A stretch of 64,000 nt of DNA from contig NC_080670.1 of NCBI RefSeq assembly GCF_030247195.1, forward strand, positions 213,392,546 to 213,456,545, read 5' to 3'. The notes beneath the pieces are model-generated. The model saw only the letters and a list, made by a program, of their open reading frames with translations. It was not told the origin of the DNA and did not search any database. This DNA is from Topomyia yanbarensis. Taxonomy: Eukaryota; Arthropoda; Insecta; Diptera; Culicidae. Of the stretch, positions 46,401 through 54,169 are shown piece after piece. The position numbers and the translations under genes were made by a program. Within the stretch, counting starts at the first letter, position 1, and each line of letters opens with the position of its first letter.

Positions 46401-48966
46401 CCGCAGCTAGACTGCTTCGTAAGGGTCAAAAGGAGCCCCCCCTGTGAGTATGCCAACTACATCTAACAAAACCAACGAAAGTGCTAACCTGAAACTGAAG
46501 CAAGCTGCTTTCGGACTTGAAAATTTAAATTTCAACAAGGAGTACCCAGGGACTTTCCAGGGACATCAAAAATTCAAACTGTCTCCGTTTTTTCAAACAA
46601 ATGCTCAGTTCGGTACTCGACGAGTGAAATGATTTGACATCGTGGATTTAACTTCCACATTTTTCAATATTACTGACCCTCTTAAACGCCTTTCGATACG
46701 TTTTTTCCCTATAGTGATAGCATTTTTGAAGCAGTTGATTGCTTAATGGCCCTTCCTTGCAACGATCGTATCCATCGCTGGCTAATTCATCGAACGAGGT
46801 CACAGTTTTTGAACACTGATTTACAGCGGATTTGCAGAAGAGTGCTTCCAAAAATCGATTCGAAATGCTATGCTTCAATGACGACACTCAACAGTTGGCA
46901 AACCTAGTGAAGTAATGTCCCGCTTCATGCCCAACCACAACACGTTGGATGCGAATTCGTGGTGTATAGGGCTTGCAGAGAGCACTTCTGACTAGGACTA
47001 TCACGACATCGAGCACGTTGTTTGGTCATACTCCGGATATTGTGACGCCAGGTCTCAGTGAAAAGTTTCCCTTTGGGTCCGAGGATATCCTGGCAAGCCA
47101 CAATTTTCCTTATATGTCCCTCATCTACCATTATTTTTAACGATACATATACAAATTTATCCCCCTATTTTTATTTAACTTTCTCAGAAGTTCCCTGTCT
47201 TTGTGGAGCCGACCGCATCAGAGTGCCACTATGAGGACTGTCGGAATTTGAAATGAGATCGACTTGACTTGGTCTGAGCTCTTTTTGCAGCTCCAGCTCA
47301 TAATGTAGCATGAAATTGATGTCACTGATCTTCTGTTTGCTAATAAGCTGCAAGTTGTGTTCCTCTTTCCCTCGGATCTCTACTGTCCCTAGTACGGTGC
47401 CCCCGTTACAAAAAGCAAATTTGATGGCCTTATACAATAATATTTTATGTTGAAAAATGACGAACTGTATTACTAATCCAAGAAAAAAAAACGCCTGAAG
47501 AAGTCTTATAAAACGTAGATTTGGAACGAAATGCTAAGAAATCCTTTGATATATTCTGAAATGGCTTGAAAGATTTCTAAACCTTTATAATCGGAATCAA
47601 AAATACATTTATCTAAAATCTTTGGAATTTCCTAAAACTTCCGGTAATTTCTGGAATTTATAATCCACAGAAAAGACTTGCAATCTTCAGAAACTTCAAG
47701 GAATCTTCTGAGAATTTCTGATATCTCCTATAACCTCTCAAAAATTTCTGTTATTCCGTAAAATATGCCTTATCTGTCGATGTTACCCGCAGCTCTCCTA
47801 CGTTTACCTCGAAAACACCCGAGAAGGTGCCAAGTTCACGCCCGACTCGCGATTCCGCGATAGGTATGGGCCATAAAATGCCATATTTCGGGCTCGAGCA
47901 CGGCAGAAGAAATCCGGTAGGTAGCTCCATATAAACAATCGCACACCTCATCAGGCAAAAACAATCGAGCGTCGCGACTGGCACGCTCGTCATTGGGTGC
48001 ACGATAACGCACCGTTATCGGGTTGAAATTGTAGTTGAGATTTCATTCAAATTGGACCAATTCAGTTGTCAAAATTTGATTTTGATTATCGTTGATGGTG
48101 TAATAACTATTAAAGCTTGCCCTGGATAGTGACAACGAAAGAGGATTCCCCATTACCAACAGTAGGCAGCCATGTGCGCGACCGCATTTTTCAAGCATCA
48201 ATCACAAGACGTAATCCCAACCCTGATGCGAGATGTAATCATCCAACGAGATATTTCGAACGGTATTCAATAGAAAGGCAATTTTTTCGGGGACACACAA
48301 AAAAGGATTTCACAATCAACTGATTAAATGGGTGGCAGACAGTGATTGGATCGGCTCCCTGTCACAATCCATCACTTTAAGCACACTCCGCGAAGCACTT
48401 ATGATAAGAACGGGTTGACCTTGAATCGAAGCAGGCTGCAGTTTCCAAGTAGAGGTACACACATGTTGCACCTGTTGTTACGTAAATCGGGCCCCGTGAG
48501 ATGTTGGTAATCCACACCCGACGTGGCCTACTTTGATAGTGCGGAATGTGAGCGTTGTTCGACCTGGCAACAAAAGCAATGGAGCCCGAGAAGCGATTGC
48601 AATCAATACTGGCCTATCGGAACCCCTCGGTACTGAGTATGGGACCTAGCATCGGCGATGATTTATTTGTTATTGCACTGCCCACCAGAAATGAATCGAT
48701 GCTGATAAACAAACTAACCCCAGCGAGGAGTTGATTGTATTACAGGTCGGAATCGGCCAAATGGAATCAAGTTTGGGCTAAAATTCGTAAATGTACTTAC
48801 TGACTATGTGTATGCAGAAGGAGGCCAGTACCACCATCCAACCCCAGCCACCATCCGGTGGTGGTGGAAGGCTACTTTCCAGTCGGTCCTGGTTGCCTTC
48901 GGCATCCGCTGCAGCCGCCGTTGAGCCATTCTGGGGACGCTTTCGCGCCGGTGGACCGTGTGTCAT
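28236..48966 (-). CDS. Monocarboxylate transporter (SLC16/MCT family), complete, 7 coding exons
   Basis: Joining minus-strand exons 48966-48801, 30638-30519, 30021-29584, 29522-29425, 29365-28765, 28700-28500 and 28435-28236 gives 1,824 bases (607 residues plus stop) with every phase matching and GT-AG introns. The product is a 12-helix plasma-membrane carrier of the major facilitator superfamily, a family moving lactate, pyruvate or related acids, often with protons. The TM1 signature PDGGWGWMVVLASF spans residues 37-50, and the second MCT signature, YFERLRSLATGIAVCGSGLG, begins at 161. A long loop (about 235-393), serine-rich with a KFVCCGCIPC cysteine cluster, separates the two six-helix halves; TM7 starts near DPIFIIF (394). 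The C-tail is short and basic, then alanine-rich. The substrate cannot be told from sequence, and insects have many paralogues. Intron 1 is about 18 kb and packed with repeats. Confidence 0.93.
28500..28700 (-). CDS. MCT exon 6
   Basis: 201 bases, acceptor TTTTCAG, donor GTAAGA, phase 1 to phase 1. It encodes TM9-TM11: FSVMCLDFYSLATYSAVFGF, GAYVGLTSVILVDLLGLDKL and GIASFLGPPLAG. Confidence 0.92.
28765..29365 (-). CDS. MCT exon 5
   Basis: 601 bases, acceptor TTCACAG, donor GTAGGT, phase 0 to phase 1. It encodes the rest of the serine-rich cytoplasmic loop, the cysteine cluster KFVCCGCIPC, then TM7-TM8 with VGRIVLGYLSDKPW, where a conserved arginine of the MCT core sits, and the start of TM9. 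Confidence 0.92.
29425..29522 (-). CDS. MCT exon 4 (central loop)
   Basis: 98 bases with acceptor CTTACAG. The donor is GTCAGT, the only one that keeps the frame (ending phase 0); the next GT (GTAATT, four bases on) would shift it. It encodes a hydrophilic loop segment (SSVKLNNAVEEEAHNLGRSH). The weak donor may allow alternative splicing. Confidence 0.82.
29584..30021 (-). CDS. MCT exon 3
   Basis: 438 bases, acceptor CCGCAG, donor GTAGGT. It covers TM3-TM6, with NRYGCRAV in the loop after TM2/3, GLGLGLIYLPAIVSVTMYFE and the second family signature, ending in a proline- and alanine-rich start of the central loop. Confidence 0.93.
30519..30638 (-). CDS. MCT exon 2
   Basis: A pyrimidine-rich acceptor precedes 30,638 and a GTAAGA donor follows 30,519. 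It is 120 bases, phase 1 to phase 1, and encodes DGITYSFGIFYVEFLDYFKE and GYTAWIASILVGVTLCSG (end of TM1, TM2). The split codon with exon 1 gives threonine, completing the family phrase IHIVTDG. Confidence 0.93.
30640..31689. other. MCT intron 1, 3' part, no gene seen
   Basis: Intronic sequence without recognisable coding content. A GAAAGGGGGAGGGGGG run marks the polypyrimidine tract of the exon 2 acceptor on the minus strand. Confidence 0.4.
31690..31870 (+). repeat. Intronic repeat, copy 1 (partner at 35,607-35,815)
   Basis: AGTATTCCTAGATTTGGGTT, CGACGATATCTAGAGAAACG and GTACTATCTAACACCTCTTC correspond in order to AGTATTCGTAGATTTGGAAT, TGATGATATCTAGAGACACG and GTACCGTCTAACAGCTCTGC in the partner. 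The family is not recognised. Confidence 0.5.
31871..33734. other. MCT intron 1, unassigned stretch
   Basis: No coding or repeat structure that I can support. Short open frames only. Confidence 0.35.
33735..35107. repeat. 1.4-kb degenerate minisatellite (GGACTCTGGGCTCT type) in MCT intron 1
   Basis: A 7-base motif close to CTCTGGA or TCTGGGC recurs almost continuously, interrupted by phrases such as CAGTATTTTGGGTTAAGGA. The block 33,782-33,990 recurs at 34,561-34,810 with an insertion of about 35 bases, showing a recent internal duplication. Open frames on the minus strand (SRVQSPESRV-like) are by-products of the heptad. Confidence 0.9.
35108..35606. other. AT-rich dispersed-repeat-like stretch in MCT intron 1
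   Basis: It contains a near-palindrome AAATCGATTTTAAA / TTTAAAATCGATTT at about 35,288-35,317. No coding content was recognised. Confidence 0.35.
35607..35815 (+). repeat. Intronic repeat, copy 2
   Basis: Partner of 31,690-31,870, as described there. It abuts the left end of the R1-like fragment, so it may be the sequence into which that fragment inserted. Confidence 0.45.
35816..37407 (+). pseudogene. R1-like ORF2 fragment, copy b1 (RT and C-terminus, decayed)
   Basis: The frame at 35,822 reads AALNSEIKPRKQACLEELYP and NMWGDAFRVGMTKIRGP, the linker before the RT in R1-clade ORF2. RT pieces follow at 36,170 (PDDIPNMVLKTAILTIPDMF, LDKFLDDGNFPVIWKR) and 36,300 (FGFRKG, frameshifts, VVETMEASQKLKRRGNRY), then ADYDVVLLVIGESLEEVEVL in place of the motif C region, where the YADD-type box is damaged. 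The C-terminal domain is at 37,160 (SGHGCFKKHLNRGKR). The last codon is near 37,407. There are many stops. Confidence 0.75.
37408..38239 (+). mobile_element. 3' UTR of R1-like copy b1 and junction with copy b2
   Basis: This has the same layout as the UTR at 26.3 kb: GTCGAGGCACC, CTTCAACCGGAATCGTCGGA, TCTTCCACTACTGGGGAACT and GGCTAGCTCCACCGTCGAGG. From about 38,040 the sequence changes and copy b2 starts by 38,220. The exact junction is not clear. Confidence 0.6.
38240..39020 (+). pseudogene. R1-like ORF2 C-terminal fragment, copy b2
   Basis: It begins at MGVIIDNRLSFNNHVDYACE (38,250), the thumb segment after RT motif E in R1 elements, and continues RVSLSILRYGVPAWG. Frames then change through VRFDSMARWQQEWDN, TEKGRWTYRLVPNLSTWINR and the C-terminal zinc motif (CRECENVEEVPEHMVFACPR). 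It lies head to tail behind copy b1, in the same orientation. Confidence 0.75.
39021..39540 (+). mobile_element. 3' UTR of R1-like copy b2
   Basis: It contains GTAGGCTAGATCCACTGCCG (about 39,039), AGATTCACCGCCGGGGAC (about 39,253) and CATTGCCGGGGAC (about 39,392), the same subrepeat type as at 26.3 kb. The 3' end is placed near 39,540, where this character stops. Confidence 0.6.
39541..42929. other. MCT intron 1, 3.4-kb stretch with no gene recognised
   Basis: Mostly sequence without repeats visible by eye. A minus-strand frame at 42,522-42,791 is rich in lysine and glutamate (KLEKQTRLFRDEKLYREKSE) and might be a further BEL/Pao gag coiled-coil scrap, but I cannot establish this. Confidence 0.35.
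42930..44370 (+). repeat. Large duplicated block, copy 1
   Basis: In order it shares with copy 2 (44,890-47,060): CAATATACTGAGATG, GAGGTTCGTTTG, a TTTTTTTTCTTTTCTTGTT run, CCCACTTCTGGTA, the gag pseudogene, AACAAAACCAATGAAAGTGC and a terminal GGGCTTGCAGAG with CTATCACGACA. Identity is moderate, so the duplication or double insertion is old. Confidence 0.65.
43440..44110 (+). pseudogene. Gag (ORF1) pseudogene within duplicated block, copy 1
   Basis: One frame reads DYCIYVPAMTIEIDGVVFES, CKCEDLLKNEGGCFKDPFL, then CVFFDKARLPIRLLIPRVMN and CTNCK, a good match to the mid-part and first zinc-knuckle cysteines of the Gag family seen at 9.3 and 57.6 kb. A stop follows CTNCK at about 43,795, and remnants of the C-terminal part (HLDCFVRVKR, NKTNESATLKLKQVTP) appear to about 44,110. 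It has no adjacent endonuclease or RT. Confidence 0.75.
44400..44760 (+). pseudogene. Second type of Gag-like ORF1 fragment
   Basis: The frame 44,397-44,885 is open for 162 codons and includes VYMELDLTEIRLHDLAPRTS and IKRFISQYGEVESV. These resemble the RRM-like part of another mosquito non-LTR ORF1 (EVRLHDLPPRT...QYGEV type). From about residue 95 the frame no longer matches. It sits exactly between the two large duplicated blocks, so it may mark what separated them. Confidence 0.55.
44890..47060 (+). repeat. Large duplicated block, copy 2
   Basis: Partner of 42,930-44,370, longer because of an extra stretch (about 45,200-45,400) built of TTCTGGAATC- and TTTGGAAACC-like phrases. Its end (46,900-47,060) matches 44,220-44,360, and the peptides VVIALVTS...LCKP and VVIVLVRSALCKP are shared on the minus strand. 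Confidence 0.6.
45830..46620 (+). pseudogene. Gag (ORF1) pseudogene within duplicated block, copy 2
   Basis: Broken frames give VPAKAVEIYGV, LSYSLRLAFVGSSLPNYVLL then NKARLPAR and, later, NKTNESANLKLKQAAFG, parallel to copy 1. It is more decayed, with the zinc-knuckle region lost. Confidence 0.65.
47470..47760. repeat. Low-complexity TTCTGGAATC-like stretch
   Basis: Irregular repetition of TCTTCAGAAAC, TTCTGGAATTT and TTCTGATATC-type phrases, as also seen at 45,240-45,330 and, weakly, 42,990-43,100. It may be a third trace of the duplicated block. Confidence 0.4.
47761..48800. other. MCT intron 1, 5' part, no gene recognised
   Basis: A minus-strand frame at 47,751-48,002 (83 codons) has no motif I recognise. 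The remaining sequence up to the exon 1 donor shows nothing coding. Confidence 0.35.
48801..48966 (-). CDS. MCT exon 1 (coding part)
   Basis: It runs from the ATG at 48,966 (context AGCAAAATGACA, A at -3) to the donor GTAAGT at 48,800, ending in phase 1. It encodes a hydrophilic, alanine-rich N-terminus and the start of TM1 (PPPPDGGWGWMVVLASFCIH). An upstream in-frame GTG was not chosen because the ATG has a better context. Confidence 0.92.
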
Positions 48967-49188
48967 TTTGCTGCAGCACACTAACCGGTGTTCCTGTTCA
49001 CTGATAGCACTTGCACTTCGAAAACGGTTTACTTTCGCACTTTATCACCGTTGGAACCAGAACACATAGTTTGTTTGTTTTTTTAACGAGTTTTGTACCT
49101 TTCTTTAATTCTTTTTGTTCAAAGAAATTGTTTCTTAACTTGGCGAGGTTGGTCCGATGCTAGTGGAAGTCATTTGAAGCGTTTGTTT
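48967..49188 (-). promoter_or_regulatory. MCT 5' UTR with two upstream ORFs and a likely acceptor
   Basis: On the minus strand a strong acceptor (TTCTTTTTTCTCCAG) ends at 49,189, so this UTR is probably the second exon, preceded by an unlocated noncoding exon. Two short upstream ORFs start at ATG 49,173 (12 codons, ends 49,135) and ATG 49,067 (12 codons, ends 49,029). They may dampen translation. Confidence 0.5.
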
Positions 49189-50857
49189 CTGGAGAAAAAA
49201 GAACAAAGAAAATTTGCATTAGAACGGAATTCCACAAACGTATGAATCAGTCGGTTCAGAGAAGAAAATTTAGAGCCGCCGATTAGAAGACGACGTCGGA
49301 CGGAAAAGTTTCTACTCTCTGTGTGATAATGCTAAACGCCCCCCCCCCCTGAATTCACCACAACCCACCAACCGCCACAATCACTGTGTTCGACTGGTCC
49401 AAGCAAGCGGCGACTGAGTACTAACTGACTGCACCCAGTGCAATTTGTGGCGAACCCTGGCCTGGCCGCTCGGTCTGACGCGCCGTTCGGCTTCTTATCA
49501 TTTCAGTGGAGGAGCACATCTACCAGTCGCCACGATGCCGGGCTTATCAGCTAGTGGAAGTGATGGTGACGGCGGCAACGGACTGCGTACATTGTACTAA
49601 ACTTTGAAAGTTGTGGATGGGGGGATTGGTTCGGGCAAAATCGACAAGCAGGAAAACGGACGGTAGCACGTGATTGAGAAAGTTCGCTCGGAAACCTGTT
49701 GAATCACAGACCGGGGAACCAGACGTAAATTTGCGGGACTCGTGGCAGGCCCACGCGCTGTCACGTGGTTAAGTTCTAAACGTTTGCGAAAGGAGTCGGG
49801 TGGAAACAATTTTTGAACAATTAGAACAAAAGTATCCTAAGCGGAAAAGTAGGCGAATACAGAAATGCAATTTTGACAGGCATTTGACAACCCAACGGCA
49901 AAAACGTGCCTCACATCTAGCCTACTGATCTTTCGCTTGGTTGGCGTTCTACCAGCTAATGAAAAATAGTTCAAAACCGGAGTAAAAGATGTAGCTTTTT
50001 TATGTTCTTGATATAGTGTGTCAGAAATGGATTTTACGAAAATAGGAAAAATCAACATTTTGTCGCTGTTTGCTCATAAATTTCATTTTTAGTGGATTCT
50101 TTACCTACGAATGAACATGTATACATCGATTCAGTAGCTGTTCATTCTGTGCTGGGCCTGGTGAACGGAGCACACACCAGTTTCCAATGAAACACTAAAG
50201 AAAGAAAGTGTATGGAAATGCAAGTCTAGATCCGTGATAGATCGCGAAAGGTAGTCGCAGGAGAGAGTTGTTAGGTAGAGCTTAAATGCAAGCTTGAAGA
50301 TCCAGGCGGCGTTCGTAAATTTTAGAGCAATCTACTCAGGCGGACGTGGGCACGAGACGAATAGGGTGTCGAATCCTTGCTGATTTCACCTTCTCTCTGT
50401 TCCTACCAGAGTCTAAAATTCTCATACCTATTCAATGAACGACGAAATTCAGAGAATTCATCTTCGTCCTTTCATTACCTCTTTCGTCGCTTAATGCATG
50501 AAGAAATAAAACAATAAAGGCGATGTTACCTCCTCTCTCGATTCTACGAAAACGAGTAGCAGTAGCAGCGACTTTCGTTTTCCTATGACAATCCGAAATT
50601 TCAATTTCGTTTTGATGCATGCTCAGTAATTTGCGATTCTCATTCATTAAATTAAATTGATGCAATGTGCATCTAATAATGCAACTAGAACATAGTTAAA
50701 ATGAGAAATATTCACACCGATCAGGCTTCCGTCTTACAATACTATCATTAGTTCGCAAATCTACAGAATCGAGCATCGACAAATAAATATCATTACTAGT
50801 GTATTTTCGTTTCCCCAGCAGAAAGCTCAATATCGAAGTTACCAATATCATTCTCGG
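49189..50857. other. Upstream region of the transporter gene
   Basis: It should hold the noncoding first exon and promoter of the minus-strand transporter, but I could not fix either. A run of 12 C lies near 49,337-49,348. The 49.4-49.6 kb part is GC-richer than its surroundings and is the most promoter-like piece by composition only. Confidence 0.35.
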
Positions 50858-51013
50858 CCCTATTCTGCGCGGCGTGTGACGTGAGACGACTAATCTCACC
50901 TCATTCTAAGTGACTTCTCACGCAATTCTGAAGAGTCACTTCGGGTGACGTGAGACGCCCATTTAACCGCAATGGGGAATCTCACCTCACTCGAGTCGAC
51001 TCTCAAAATAGGG
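50858..51013. mobile_element. MITE related to the 14.1-kb hairpin family
   Basis: The ends CCCTATTCTG (50,858-50,867) and CAAAATAGGG (51,004-51,013) are inverted with one mismatch. The interior repeats GTGACGTGAGACG and CTCACCTCA. The opening CCCTATTCT and GTGACG motifs are shared with 14,109-14,197. The target duplication is unclear. Confidence 0.5.
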
Positions 51014-51034
51014 TGAAAAAAGTCACGAAAAGTG

Positions 51035-51534
51035 NNNNNNNNNNNNNNNNNNNNNNNNNNNNNNNNNNNNNNNNNNNNNNNNNNNNNNNNNNNNNNNNNN
51101 NNNNNNNNNNNNNNNNNNNNNNNNNNNNNNNNNNNNNNNNNNNNNNNNNNNNNNNNNNNNNNNNNNNNNNNNNNNNNNNNNNNNNNNNNNNNNNNNNNNN
51201 NNNNNNNNNNNNNNNNNNNNNNNNNNNNNNNNNNNNNNNNNNNNNNNNNNNNNNNNNNNNNNNNNNNNNNNNNNNNNNNNNNNNNNNNNNNNNNNNNNNN
51301 NNNNNNNNNNNNNNNNNNNNNNNNNNNNNNNNNNNNNNNNNNNNNNNNNNNNNNNNNNNNNNNNNNNNNNNNNNNNNNNNNNNNNNNNNNNNNNNNNNNN
51401 NNNNNNNNNNNNNNNNNNNNNNNNNNNNNNNNNNNNNNNNNNNNNNNNNNNNNNNNNNNNNNNNNNNNNNNNNNNNNNNNNNNNNNNNNNNNNNNNNNNN
51501 NNNNNNNNNNNNNNNNNNNNNNNNNNNNNNNNNN
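51035..51534. other. Assembly gap (500 N)
   Basis: Exactly 500 unknown bases, again a likely placeholder. The right edge lies inside the 3' UTR of an R1-like element. Open frames crossing it are meaningless. Confidence 0.98.
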
Positions 51535-51728
51535 GTCCCCAGCGGTGAATCTAGCTTACGCTAACGGAGAGTTCCCTGGTGGAGGAAGTTCGCCCGATAC
51601 CGATTCTTCTTCGGTTTTCGCTAGGAGGCCATTCCAGGTGTAGCGTACGCCGTCCGGTTTTCTGGCTCCACGACGACCCATACCCGGTGCTCTGTCACAG
51701 TCTACTCAACTAGTCCCCGGTGGTGGAT

Positions 51729-53400
51729 CTAACCTACTCCAGTGGAGAGTTTCCGCTGTAGGTCGGTCAAGTTCTGCCTCACCACTCTGTCGATCGCGTT
51801 CCACGTGTTTACGTAGCTTGTCATTCTGTAGACGACATTATCCTGATTGATGTCCGGTCCTTCCGTTTCAAGGATCTCCCTGAGCGTCGCTTCGAACCTC
51901 CCCGACGCTCTCACACTTCGGGCACAATGGTTTCGTTGCATGCCCGAACCGATGAAGTCTTCCTGAAACAGAGAGGAGCTACGGAAGTTCATCTCTCCGT
52001 ACTTTCTATTGACCCACGTCGACAGATTTGGGGCGAGCCAGTAGGTCCACCTTTCCTTCGCCGTATTGTCTCATTCCTGGTGCCACCTCGCCATCGAATC
52101 TATTCTTATCATCTTCCTTATGTTTCTCTGATTGCTGCATTCGATATCCTCCGCCAGGATGATGCAGATAGGGATCATTCCGGCGATAACACATACTGTC
52201 TCCGACGTTATTGTTCTGTACGCGCTCGCGACTCGTACGGCCATCAGCCTTTTCGCGGTTACACTCGATTTTCAGCGCCGCACCCGAGACAGGAACCTCA
52301 TATCGCAGTATCGATGACGAAAGGCTAGATAGCAGACGTCTTTTGCAGGTGTATTGGACGCGGTTGTTGAAGCTCAACCGGTCGTCGATGATCACTCCCA
52401 ATAGCTTGAGTGCACGCTTCGATGCAATCACGTACCCTCAGACGTCGATCTGCATCCGCTGAACCACTTTGCAGTTGCTGATCAACAAGACTTCCATCTT
52501 GTGGTGAGCTATCTGCTGCTTGGTTCCGTTCATCCAGCTCTCAATCGCGTCGATTGTCTCCGTCACAGACATCTCCACTTCTTCAAGTGTCTCACCCAGC
52601 AGCGTTAGTGATACGTCGTCCGCGAAACCCACGATTTTCACTTTTCTGGGCAGCCGAAGTATACCCAAGACCCAATCATACATCCCAATCTAAAGAGTTG
52701 GACCGATAACGGAGCCCTGAGGAACGCTTGCTGTCACTCGCATCGACTTCTGCCCTTCGGTCGTCTCGCATAGCAGCACTCTGCTCTGGAAGCAGCTCTT
52801 CAGGATCTAGCATAGATAGTCGGGAACCCTCATTCTGTGCAGCGATGGCTCCCCACCTGGCGCTATTTAATTGCCTCCACCGTTGATGCTTCTATGCGGA
52901 ATCCGAACGGCCTCTCGAACAGTCCGCACTCGTCCTTCGTGCATTTCGTCAGCCTGTTAAGGATGACTCATTCCAGAAGTTTTCGAGTGTATCCAGCAAA
53001 CGTATAAGCCTATACGAGGCCGGATTGCTACGTTACTTCTCTGGCTTTGGCAGCACAATTAGCTTCTGTACCTTCCACATTCTTGTGAAGTTGCCTTCAT
53101 CTAGATACTTTCGGAACATGTCCGGGTATACCAATATCGCAGCTTTCAGCACCACGTTTTGTATTCCACGACTTTCTTTGTTTTCAGTCGCTTCGATGCT
53201 TCTGCGAGCTCATCGTTAGTCACTTGTCGATCGTCCGTGTTTGCTCCTTCTTCTTCTTCTTCGCCGTACGGTGTCGGTGGCCAAGTACATTTCGGCTGGC
53301 GTCAACGGGTCCTTCATTTTCACCATCACGACTCGGTAGGCGTCGCCCCAGGGATTAGCCTCTACTTCTCGTTAAAAAAGTTTTAAAGTGGCCCCAGTTT
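51729..53400 (-). pseudogene. R1-like ORF2: reverse transcriptase and C-terminal domain
   Basis: From right to left: VVLKAAILVYPDMFRKYLDE and FTRMWKVQKLIVLPKPEK (RT fingers), GFRIEASTVEAIK, then KIVGFADDVSLTLLGETLEE (motif C with intact ADD, about 52,620), LLGVIIDDRLSFNNRV (thumb) and, at 51,990-51,729, the C-terminal tail ATLREILETEGPDINQDNVV with VRQNLTDLQRKL. Several frameshifts separate these pieces. Motif B is too damaged to judge. Confidence 0.78.
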
Positions 53401-53699
53401 TTCGAAACGATGCATCGCGATGCCTTGTACTCCTCTCTATCTGGCTCCGGTACTGGTCTCTGCGCCCGCTCTCTGCCTTTGAGACAAGCAGCGCGTCGCA
53501 TACTGAACGTCGCGTTCCACCAGTAAGCTGGACGCCATTTGTTACGTGGTTCCAGTTTTCATGACATTATGGCGTCACAAGCCGCCACAATCCTTCTTGT
53601 TAGGTCAGCCGCATCCACGTTCTCGGTCCCGCCGTTCGACCGAAGTGCCTCAACGAAAAGGTCTTTGTTGAAGGCTTTCGTCTTTCACTTTCGCTCACC

Positions 53700-54165
53700 A
53701 GTCAACCTTCTCCGTCAACCTGTAGCAGGGTTCCGTTGACCGATACGGTAGCCAATCGCCTGGTGGTCACTTTGCGTATACGTTTCGCATACTCTCCAAT
53801 CCATGTTCGCCGTTAATGAAGGACTACAGAATGTGACGTCGATGGAAGAGTCTCCGAAATGTGCTAACAGAAAATACACCCTCTTGTGTTGGTTACTCTA
53901 CTGCCTCATTCCACAGCCCAGGCGTTGAAGTTACCACCAAGGACTACCGGCTTCCGATCGATCAACTGGTCGGTTAACTGGTCCAGCATTAGGCTGAACC
54001 GCTCTACTGTCCACCTTGGCGAGGGCGTAACAACTAAACACGAAGACGCCATTAATTTTGGCGATCCTGAAGCACTCATATGAGCGTTCTACCAGTTCTT
54101 GAATGGGGAATATGCCCATAACTTGTATCGCAGCTGTTCTCGATCTGTCGTAGACTGCCACAACA
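53700..54165 (-). pseudogene. R1-like ORF2: endonuclease domain
   Basis: The frame from 54,161 reads AAIQVMGIFPIQELVERSYE and CFRIAKINGVFVFSCYA, then changes frame and continues DQLIDRKPVVLGGNFNAWA, IDVTFCSPSL and YTQSDHQAIRYRIG. These are the APE-type endonuclease motifs, with GGNFNAW (normally GDFNAW, so the catalytic aspartate appears replaced) and SDHQAI with the essential histidine kept. Confidence 0.75.
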
Positions 54166-54169
54166 GTTG

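Noticed and set aside
47751..48002. 83-codon minus-strand frame in MCT intron 1 as a gene or extra exon
   Set aside because: No recognised motif, no matching splice sites, and the MCT reading frame is already complete without it.
50950..51643. Long plus-strand open frames across the second N run
   Set aside because: Same reason: an artefact of the 500-N placeholder.
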